Below are positions 8,851 through 15,384 of a stretch of DNA of 64,000 bases, piece by piece. Made by a program: the position numbers and the translations under genes. How positions within the stretch are numbered: the stretch's first letter is position 1; each line of letters starts with the position of its first letter. The DNA lies in the NCBI RefSeq assembly GCF_025947185.1, contig NZ_CP110001.1:2852001-2916000 (forward strand). The letters run 5' to 3'. The notes under the pieces were generated by a model. The model was not told the DNA's origin. It made no database searches and worked only from the letters and a program-made list of their open reading frames with translations. This stretch comes from Flavobacterium sp. N2038. Its GTDB lineage: Bacteria; Bacteroidota; Bacteroidia; Flavobacteriales; Flavobacteriaceae.

Positions 8851-10119
8851 ATGAAGATAGTCATCATAGGAGGCGGGTTTGCAGGAATCAATTTAGCAAA
8901 AGAACTTGTAAACCATCCTCAAATACAAGTAACTCTTGTAGACAAAAACAATTATAACTTTTTCCCTCCACTTATATATCAGGTTGCGACGGCATTTTTA
9001 GAGCCTTCAAGTATTAGTTATCCTTTTAGAAAATTTTTTGCAGGCAAGAAAAACCTTCAATTTCGTTTAGGCGAATTACTTTCTGTTGTTTCTGCCGAGA
9101 ACAAAATAATCCTGAATAATGGTGAGTTAACCTATGATTATCTGGTATTCGCCACTGGTGCAGAAACCAGTTATTTTGGTATGGAAAACGTAATGAAAAA
9201 CGCCATTCCGATGAAAACCTTAAATGATGCCATCGAAATGCGTAATGCATTGCTTAAAAACCTTGAAAAAGCAGCAATCACCAAAGACATTCGCAAACGA
9301 CGTAAATTATTAACGATTGTTGTTGCCGGAGGCGGACCAACAGGAGTAGAGGTTTCCGGAATGTTTGCCGAAATGCGAAAAAGTATTTTATTGAAAGAAT
9401 ATCCGGAATTAGAAACATCTGCCAGTAATGTTTATTTGGTCGATGGGGGAGACGCACTACTCTCACCTATGAGCAAAGCCTCACAAGAAGATACTCTGCA
9501 AGCACTAACAAAACTGGGAGTTGTAGTTAAACTGCATACCCGTGTTACTGATTATGTTGATGACACTGTGCATTTTGCCAACGGAGAAACCATTAAAACC
9601 AAAAACTTAATTTGGGCTGCCGGTGTAAGTGCAAAGATTTTTGATGGAATCCCACCAGAAAGCTATGGTCGTGGTAAACGTATGGCTACCAATGAATTTA
9701 ACAAAGTCAACGGATTAGAAAATGTATATGCCATTGGTGATACTGCAATTTTAGCCGGAGATAAGAACTTCCCGGACGGACATCCTCAAGTGGCACAAGT
9801 CGCTATTCAGCAAGGAATAAATTTAGCCAAAAACTTCATGAAAATGGTTGCCAATAAACCATTGAAACCTTTTGCATACCATGATAAAGGATCTATGGCA
9901 ATCATCGGAAAAGCCAAAGCTGTAGTAGATTTACCAAGTCCAAAATGGCATTTTAAAGGATTTTTTGCCTGGATAATCTGGCTGTTTATTCACCTGATTT
10001 CTTTAATAACATACAGAAACAGACTTAATACGTTCTGGAACTGGATGGTTGCTTATTTTGCAAGAGATCAGTCACTTCGTATGATTATAAGACCTGATAA
10101 AAGACAGTCTGCAGAATAA
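8851..10119 (+). CDS. ndh: Type II NADH:quinone oxidoreductase
   Basis: Non-proton-pumping NADH dehydrogenase that passes electrons from NADH through FAD to menaquinone at the inner membrane face. The FAD-binding Rossmann motif is at the N terminus (IIGGGFAGINLAKEL, residues 4-18). A second nucleotide-binding motif is VVAGGGPTGVEVSGM (about 153-167), and the FAD C-terminal signature is NVYAIGDTA. A hydrophobic amphipathic C-terminal segment (FFAWIIWLFIHLISLI, about 371-386) fits the membrane anchor of NDH-2. The 422-residue length is typical. It is followed by a strong bidirectional terminator. Confidence 0.93.
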   Translation: MKIVIIGGGFAGINLAKELVNHPQIQVTLVDKNNYNFFPPLIYQVATAFLEPSSISYPFRKFFAGKKNLQFRLGELLSVVSAENKIILNNGELTYDYLVFATGAETSYFGMENVMKNAIPMKTLNDAIEMRNALLKNLEKAAITKDIRKRRKLLTIVVAGGGPTGVEVSGMFAEMRKSILLKEYPELETSASNVYLVDGGDALLSPMSKASQEDTLQALTKLGVVVKLHTRVTDYVDDTVHFANGETIKTKNLIWAAGVSAKIFDGIPPESYGRGKRMATNEFNKVNGLENVYAIGDTAILAGDKNFPDGHPQVAQVAIQQGINLAKNFMKMVANKPLKPFAYHDKGSMAIIGKAKAVVDLPSPKWHFKGFFAWIIWLFIHLISLITYRNRLNTFWNWMVAYFARDQSLRMIIRPDKRQSAE

Positions 10120-10256
10120 AATATTTTAAATTTCAATTTATTGAAATCCCAAATTCCAAATAAAAAAGGCCAGAATTTAATAATTCTGGCCTTTTTGTCA
10201 TTTTTTTAGATTAAGCATTGGAATTTGGAATTTAAAAAAAATTGGAATTTCCTTTC
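10118..10256. repeat. AATTCCAA-word arms around a terminator
   Basis: AAATTCCAAAT (10151-10161) on the left and ATTTGGAATTT (10223-10233) on the right are complementary and lie within longer runs of the same word. The ndh/MFS terminator sits between them. The same word and layout recur at 34118-34336. Confidence 0.75.
10163..10196. terminator. Bidirectional intrinsic terminator between ndh and the exporter gene
   Basis: AAGGCCAGAATT / AATTCTGGCCTT with a 4-nt TAAT loop, flanked by A-run and T-run. It can stop transcription from either side of this convergent gene pair. Confidence 0.92.
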
Positions 10257-10258
10257 TT

Positions 10259-11488
10259 TTAATGCCCAATAACAACATTATCTTCAACGCCCAACTCAAC
10301 TTTATGCTTGATAAAGCGTTTTCCTATATTTAAAACAATAAATGCAACTATAGTCGTCGTTGTCATGATAGCAACCATGGGCGCCACAGAATCTTTTACA
10401 AAAATTCCGATAGCAAACGAAGCTAAAGCTCCCAAACCTAACTGAATAGCTCCCATTAACGCCGAAGCACTTCCTGTATTTTTTGCAAATGGCGCCAGAG
10501 TAAGCCCAGCAGTATTTGGATTTGAAATTCCTAAACAGGCTAAAAACAAAAACAACATTCCAATAGTTTCATATAATCCCAGAAGATCATTTACAGATAA
10601 AATCAGGAAAATTATACTGATAACAGACTGAGCAATTAAGGCTCCAAATATCATTTGTTCACTTGAAAATCTTTTCAATAAAATTGAGTTTAATTGACTT
10701 GAGCCAATAAAACTAACCGACATGAAAGCAAAAATCCAGCCATACGTTTTACCATCTACGTGATAAATATCCATAAAAATAATAGGAGAGGCCGCCACGT
10801 ACGAAAATAAGCCCGAAAAAGCAATAGCTCCCGTAAAGGCATACGTATAAAACTGAGGTTCTTTTAAAACTTTTAAAAAATTGCTGATGATCGGTTTTGG
10901 TTTCAAGGAAATTGAAGTATCCGGTTTATAAGTGTTTGGCAAACCAATTTGTGAAGCGATCAGAATCAAAATTCCCATACACATCAAAATAAAGAAAACC
11001 CAATGCCAGCCAAAATCCTCTGTAACATAACCTCCAATGGTTGGTGCTAACATTGGCGAAAGTCCCACAACAAGCATTAGTAACGAAAATACTTTGGGTA
11101 TATCTTTTACAGGAAACAAATCACGAACCATTGCTACAGAAGCCACAGTAGCAGCGCAACTTCCTATAGCCTGTACAAAGCGTAAAAAGATAAAAGAATC
11201 AATATTAGTTACATAAATACAGCCCAATGAAGCCAAAATATAGACCAAAAGCCCCACAAACAAAGGCTTTTTGCGTCCAAAACGATCTAATAATGGCCCA
11301 TAAAGCAATTGTCCGGCCGATATTCCGATAAAATAACTCGATAAACTCATCGAAACTTTAGCCACAGTTGTGTTCAAATCCTTTGCTATATCTGAGAAAC
11401 CAGGTAAATACATATCTATCGAAAAAGGACCAAGCGCTGTTAAAGAACCCAGGATAAGAATAAGTTTTAAATATTTTTTTGTAGTCAT
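10259..11488 (-). CDS. Bcr/CflA-family multidrug efflux MFS transporter
   Basis: Twelve-helix proton-driven drug exporter of the inner membrane. The Bcr/CflA signature region LGPFSIDMYLPGFSDIA lies in helix 1, and the loop motif LLDRFGRKKPL follows helix 2. Length from the chosen ATG is 409 residues, normal for the family. I prefer the ATG at 11488 (MTTKKYLKL) over an in-frame TTG six codons upstream. The promoter element TACCTTTG lies just upstream on this strand. Substrates cannot be predicted; Bcr relatives export bicyclomycin, chloramphenicol-like drugs or peptides. Confidence 0.9.
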   Translation of the reverse strand: MTTKKYLKLILILGSLTALGPFSIDMYLPGFSDIAKDLNTTVAKVSMSLSSYFIGISAGQLLYGPLLDRFGRKKPLFVGLLVYILASLGCIYVTNIDSFIFLRFVQAIGSCAATVASVAMVRDLFPVKDIPKVFSLLMLVVGLSPMLAPTIGGYVTEDFGWHWVFFILMCMGILILIASQIGLPNTYKPDTSISLKPKPIISNFLKVLKEPQFYTYAFTGAIAFSGLFSYVAASPIIFMDIYHVDGKTYGWIFAFMSVSFIGSSQLNSILLKRFSSEQMIFGALIAQSVISIIFLILSVNDLLGLYETIGMLFLFLACLGISNPNTAGLTLAPFAKNTGSASALMGAIQLGLGALASFAIGIFVKDSVAPMVAIMTTTTIVAFIVLNIGKRFIKHKVELGVEDNVVIGH

Positions 11489-11517
11489 TATATTAAAAAA
11501 GTGCAATAAATTTTTTA

Positions 11518-11525
11518 CAAAGGTA
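11518..11525 (-). promoter_or_regulatory. Promoter -7 element TACCTTTG for the exporter gene
   Basis: Reads TACCTTTG on the minus strand, about 29 nt upstream of the ATG at 11488, matching TAnnTTTG. Confidence 0.55.
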
Positions 11526-11634
11526 GAGTTTTCATAACTTGTAGTGTTTTTAAATAGTATTTATGACAAAATTTAAATTTACAGACGCATAAAATTTGTT
11601 AAACCAATTTATTAATCTAAAATTTTAAAAAATT

Positions 11635-12054
11635 ATGAAAAAGTACTTCTTATTATTAGCAATTCTATTTTCGTCAATTTCTTTTGCACAAACTATTACT
11701 TCAAAGCTTGAAGAGGTAAGTGTAGACCAATATGAACTTTTGAAAAAAGTAAATCAGTATTATCCGGATATCACCTTGACCAAGGCCATCACAAATTTTT
11801 ATGCCGATGGAAATATTATTGACTCGCAGCAGCAGTTTGATATTAAGGGAACCAAATTTTCAAGTTATAAATTAGGTATTGAACCTGACAATAAAAAATT
11901 AGTATTTGAATACGTATCAGATGATACTGGAAAAGTTTACGGTAACGTACAACTTTTTAAAGGAAGCGTTTTAAGAACAACTTTTACTGACAAGACAGAT
12001 CAGGTTGAAGTTTCACTTAACGGAAAATCTGTTTTTCTGAAAAAAATAAAATAA
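11635..12054 (+). CDS. Exported hypothetical protein, 139 aa
   Basis: A Sec signal peptide is evident (MKKYFLLLAILFSSISFAQ, cleavage expected after residue 18 or 19). The mature part of about 120 residues alternates short strands (FDIKGTKFSSYKLGIE, VYGNVQLFKGSVLRTTF) and is probably a small beta fold in the periplasm. No known motif. The last codons and stop lie inside a copy of the AAATACGAGAAATTTGAAG repeat that forms an array 1.3-2.8 kb further on. A good terminator follows 23 nt after the stop. Confidence 0.75.
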   Translation: MKKYFLLLAILFSSISFAQTITSKLEEVSVDQYELLKKVNQYYPDITLTKAITNFYADGNIIDSQQQFDIKGTKFSSYKLGIEPDNKKLVFEYVSDDTGKVYGNVQLFKGSVLRTTFTDKTDQVEVSLNGKSVFLKKIK

Positions 12055-12076
12055 ATTTCCAAATACGAGAAATTTG

Positions 12077-12106
12077 AAGCATCACAAACTACGTGATGCT
12101 TTTTTG
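12077..12106 (+). terminator. Intrinsic terminator after the exported protein
   Basis: AAGCATCAC / GTGATGCTT with a 7-nt loop followed by six T. The left arm overlaps the end of a repeat copy (12055-12080). Confidence 0.88.
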
Positions 12107-12139
12107 TTTATAATTGTAGAAAACACACTTATTTTACTG

Positions 12140-12550
12140 TTACAATTTCTTATCAATCAATTTCTCCAACTTCTCAATCATTTCTTTTTGCTGCTGAAGC
12201 ATACGCTCGTAAAGCTCCACCATTTTATCAAGAGGGTTGAATGAACAATTGAAGTTTGCTTGTGCACCATCTGAAAAAGTATTTGCAACAGCGCTATCGT
12301 GGAAAGTATTTGCTATGATATTAATTGCAGAATCTTCATCAAAATTCTCGATAGCTTCAACAGGCACTTTAAGAATTTTAGCAACTTGATCTAAAATATC
12401 ATTTTCAATCAATTCTTTTTGCTCCAAAAGAGAAATTTTCTTTTGATTCCAGTCTTCGCCAAGCTCATATGCAAGGGCTTCTTGTTTAATACCCAGCATT
12501 TCACGGAAACGCTTTATATTTCTACCTTGATGTATTATTTTATCTGTCAT
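12140..12550 (-). CDS. XRE-family transcriptional regulator
   Basis: A 136-residue DNA-binding protein. Residues about 8-65 form an HTH_3/XRE domain (GRNIKRFREMLGIKQEALAYELG then WNQKKISLLEQKE for the recognition helix region). A linker with FDEDSAINIIANTFHDSA follows, and a C-terminal coiled coil (KMVELYERMLQQQKEMIEKLEKLI, about 108-131) probably dimerises it. This architecture recurs in Bacteroidota, often near mobile or host-variable regions. It has its own promoter (12572-12579) and borders the accessory island. The palindromes at 13019 and 13046 are plausible but untested operators. Confidence 0.85.
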   Translation of the reverse strand: MTDKIIHQGRNIKRFREMLGIKQEALAYELGEDWNQKKISLLEQKELIENDILDQVAKILKVPVEAIENFDEDSAINIIANTFHDSAVANTFSDGAQANFNCSFNPLDKMVELYERMLQQQKEMIEKLEKLIDKKL

Positions 12551-12571
12551 ATTGCTTTATATCGTAAATAT

Positions 12572-12579
12572 CAAATATA
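12572..12579 (-). promoter_or_regulatory. Promoter TTGG-N21-TATATTTG for the XRE gene
   Basis: On the minus strand TATATTTG matches TAnnTTTG, with TTGG about 21 nt upstream (12601-12604 region), 22 nt before the XRE start codon. It is one of the better promoter matches in the window. Confidence 0.65.
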
Positions 12580-12729
12580 GGATTATTTCTAAATATAGTG
12601 CCAATAATTTTAATTTCACTTTGTCAATTGTTATAAAAGAATAAATAATTATACCTTTTTTCAAACGAACGGAATAGTTATAACTGTTTTTTTTGTTAAT
12701 AACTACTTAAATTAGTCAATATTTAGGTG

Positions 12730-12821
12730 TTGGAAGTAAAAAATAGAATATGTATTTTTACAAACAAGAAAACACCCTGTTTACATGGTGTAATCAGGGT
12801 TAAAATTTTCTTTTGAATGTA
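12730..12821 (+). promoter_or_regulatory. Possible promoter and switch-like 5' leader of the small peptide gene
   Basis: TTG (12730-12732), 20 nt, then TATTTTTA (12753-12760), which differs from TAnnTTTG only in the last base. Downstream, ACACC (12772-12776) can pair with GGTGT (12787-12791), or CCCTG (12775-12779) with CAGGG (12795-12799). The two pairings share bases and exclude each other. Predicted by eye only. Confidence 0.35.
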
Positions 12822-12911
12822 ATGGAAAAGTTACCCACAAATTGGATAAAATTCCAAATCATTATTTCCGCTATTAGTATTGCATGGGAAATAATACATT
12901 TCTTTATTTAA
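12822..12911 (+). CDS. Possible 29-residue single-span membrane peptide
   Basis: An ATG-to-TAA frame of 29 codons encodes a polar N terminus (MEKLPTNWIKFQ) and then a hydrophobic segment with Trp and His near its end (IIISAISIAWEIIHFFI). This is the profile of small membrane proteins, including type I toxins. It is framed like a gene: a near-consensus promoter upstream, a structured leader, and a strong terminator 41 nt after the stop. No homologue is known to me. With so short a frame, chance occurrence is possible. Confidence 0.35.
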   Translation: MEKLPTNWIKFQIIISAISIAWEIIHFFI

Positions 12912-12951
12912 TTTTAAGATAGAGTACTACCAATACTTTTATCTTATTAAA

Positions 12952-12981
12952 GAACCTAGCCTTTGTGCTAGGTTTTCTTTT
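12952..12981 (+). terminator. Intrinsic terminator after the small peptide frame
   Basis: AACCTAGC / GCTAGGTT with a 6-nt loop followed by TTCTTTT. No longer gene ends here, so it marks the end of some short transcript from about 12.77 kb. Confidence 0.75.
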
Positions 12982-13018
12982 ATTATATTTAATGCTTAAA
13001 TTTAATTATTAAATCTAA

Positions 13019-13068
13019 TACTTAAATTTAAGTACAAATATATGTAATGTGTACAAATTATACACATT
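13019..13068. promoter_or_regulatory. Two operator-like palindromes
   Basis: TACTTAAATTTAAGTA (13019-13034) is a perfect 16-bp palindrome. Twelve bases on, AATGTGTA (13046-13053) and TACACATT (13061-13068) are perfect 8-bp arms around 7 nt. Both resemble dimeric repressor sites. They lie between the XRE gene and the toxin-antitoxin pair. Confidence 0.45.
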
Positions 13069-13103
13069 ATTATGTATAATTTTTTATGTATAGTATCTTT
13101 AAC

Positions 13104-13180
13104 ACCTCTCTTATATCTCTTAGACCTCTTATATCTCTTAGACCTCTTATATTTCTTATATCTCTTATATCTCTACTTAG
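13104..13180. repeat. 9/18-bp microsatellite built on CTCTTATAT
   Basis: About eight degenerate copies of a 9-nt word occur in tandem, including two copies of the 18-nt unit CTTATATCTCTTAGACCT. The unit length is a multiple of three, so a 63-codon frame (13086-13277) stays open through it and would give a hydrophobic peptide with ISLRPL repeats. I do not call that frame a gene because its openness is explained by the repeat. Confidence 0.7.
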
Positions 13181-13275
13181 TTTTACATCTATTGTATTAT
13201 TAATATCTCTTACATATTTTATATTACTTATATCTCCCATAAGAATTAATATTATTCACAGAATAAAGCCTTTGT

Positions 13276-13707
13276 AAATTATATGAGAAATTTAAAGCAG
13301 CTGAATTATCGATGATGTTAATTTGAAAAAATAATAAATTATAAGTCTTTGTAAAAATCCATTATTTGAAAATAAAAAAATAAAAATCTCAAATATGCGA
13401 AATTTGAAGCTGCAGTATTATCGATCATTCTCATTTGAAAAAAACAACAAATTATAAGTCTTTGCAAAAATCCATTATTTTAAAAAAAATAAAATATTTT
13501 CTTAAATATGGAAAATTTGAAGAACTACATATATGCGATGAATTTTTAGCTCATATATAGAAATGCTAAAAATTCGATATTTCAGAAAAATTAAAATATT
13601 TTCTCAAATATGGAAAATTTGAAGAACTACATATGGTGCTGTTTTTCACTCAAATTCATTATTGTCAAAAATCCGGTGTTAAAAAAATAAAATAACTTAT
13701 CAAATAC
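13276..13707. repeat. Left part of an array of about 100-bp degenerate repeats
   Basis: The core AAATAYGRGAAATTTGAAG recurs near 13283, 13391, 13503 and 13604, with a half copy near 13690; the better-resolved spacings are about 101-112 bp. The core is a hairpin (TCAAAT, 7 nt, ATTTGA). Between cores sits a second conserved block with GCGATGAATTTTTAGC. One copy has a perfect 11-bp inverted repeat, GAATTTTTAGC (13540-13550) and GCTAAAAATTC (13565-13575). No coding frame spans the units. Confidence 0.75.
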
Positions 13708-13763
13708 ATATAACATATTTTTACTAATTTTACTAAATTAAATATAACAAAAAAGCTTCATAT

Positions 13764-14084
13764 ATGTTACAAGAAATTATCGCATACAGAAAAGTTGCTA
13801 CACAATTAGACGAATTAATAGATAAATCGCCTTACAAAAAAAAGTATATAATAGAGCAATTAGGTTTGTCAAGTCCGACATATTACAGAAAACTTCAAAA
13901 TCAAACCTTTACGATCAATGAAATGCTTTCGATTGCAAAAATTCTTGATCCAGTAGAGTATAATAAATGGGAATTATTGGAGGAGATCGAACAGGGTAAA
14001 GAAGATATCAAAAACGGAAAAGCTATCCCACACAGCGAAATGGTTAAAAGAATAAAAGCAAAAAAGAAAAATAATTTAGACTAA
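13764..14084 (+). CDS. HTH-domain antitoxin of a ParE/RelE-type module
   Basis: A 106-residue protein. The N-terminal two thirds form an HTH-like domain (KKKYIIEQLGLSSPTYYRKLQNQTFTINEMLSIAKIL, about 26-62). The tail has the pattern of RelB/ParD-like toxin-binding segments: LLEEIEQGKEDIKNGKAIPHSEMVKRIK (about 72-99), where GKAIPHSE is the typical core. It should bind DNA and neutralise the toxin encoded on the opposite strand, whose stop overlaps its own by 9 nt. Tail-to-tail order is unusual because most type II pairs are co-directional. The gene is flanked on both sides by the 100-bp repeat array. Confidence 0.72.
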   Translation: MLQEIIAYRKVATQLDELIDKSPYKKKYIIEQLGLSSPTYYRKLQNQTFTINEMLSIAKILDPVEYNKWELLEEIEQGKEDIKNGKAIPHSEMVKRIKAKKKNNLD

Positions 14085-14370
14085 ATCTTTAACCTGTTTT
14101 TGCCGGTTATCATGAAAAAGCAAAAGAAATATTTTATTACCTGCAACTGTATAAAATAAAGTTATTTGCTTTACAACTAAAATACTACTAAAATCAAAAT
14201 CTCTGTTGTAACGACCTAAATGAGGATTTTTTGATATAATATCAATTGTTTTCAATACTTCTTCATCGAACTTTTCAGCAATTGCCACAGTCCAATTCTC
14301 AACTAAATACTCATAGTTTTTAGTATAAGTCTTCTCTGCTTTCTGAGTCCAAATTACTTCCGTAAACCAT
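14076..14370 (-). pseudogene. ParE/RelE-family toxin, start codon out of frame by one base
   Basis: The frame is open from 14387 to 14076 and encodes a full ParE-like domain: EVIWTQKAEKTYTKNYEYLVENW, then AEKFDEEVLKTIDIISKNPHLGR, VVKQITLFYTVAGNKIFLLLFHDNR. ParE toxins inhibit gyrase and RelE toxins cut mRNA; which applies here is unclear. No ATG, GTG or TTG precedes the EVIWT segment in frame. An ATG at 14370-14368 is one base out: removing one G of the GG pair at 14367-14368 would give M-F-T-E-V-I-W-T, a normal ParE start. So either one base was inserted, the assembly is wrong, or a rare start such as ATA is used. A GTG at 14288 would give only a truncated protein. Confidence 0.68.
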
Positions 14371-14495
14371 TTTGATGTAAATATAAATCAATTCAAAAAT
14401 AAAAACTAAAATCAGTAAAAACATACGTTTTTACTTACTTTATTATACCAATACATTTTAAGTTTTTGTACTAATAAACTTTATATTTATATTAA

Positions 14496-14900
14496 AAATT
14501 CAATACTTCAGAAAAAATAGAATAATTTTTCAAAAACGAAAAATTTGAAGCGTTAGACAAATGCGATGATTTTTTTAGCTGATGTACATGCATAAATCGT
14601 TATTTGGGAAAAAATAAAATAATTATCCAAATATGAGAAATTTGAAGAATCCCATATATGTGATGAATTTTTAGTTCAAATATAGAAATCCTAAAAATTC
14701 AGTATTTCAGAAAAAATAAAATAATTTTTCAAATACGAGAAATTTGAAGCATGGTACAAATGCGATGATTTTTTAGCTGATGAAATATGTGTATAAATCT
14801 GTTATTTAGAAAAAAACACAAAAGTTTTCCAAATACGAGAAATTTAAAAGATTCCATAAACATAATTTTTTAAAAGTTGAAATACGGATAGGCATGTATA
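14496..14900. repeat. Right part of the 100/200-bp repeat array
   Basis: Cores lie near 14529, 14628, 14730 and 14829, spaced 99-102 bp. Alternate units match best, giving a superperiod of about 200 bp: 14496-14600 and 14694-14800 are nearly the same sequence, running from TTCAGAAAAAATA through GCGATGATTTTTTAGCTGATG. A perfect 10-bp inverted repeat GAATTTTTAG (14665-14674) / CTAAAAATTC (14691-14700) matches the stem seen at 13540. Copies drift, so this is an old array. Confidence 0.75.
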
Positions 14901-15351
<451 letters not shown>

Positions 15352-15384
15352 TACATTTGATACTTTAGAAAAATCAACAAACGT

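Noticed and set aside
13086..13277. 63-codon hydrophobic frame in the microsatellite
   Set aside because: Its openness follows from the 9-bp repeat unit; no other sign of a real gene.
13276..14900. CRISPR array
   Set aside because: Units are about 100 bp, degenerate along their whole length, and have no constant repeat with unique spacers; no cas genes nearby.
13276..14900. Integron attC array
   Set aside because: Units lack attC core sites (GTTRRRY) and extended imperfect palindromes, no integrase, and successive units do not each follow a gene.
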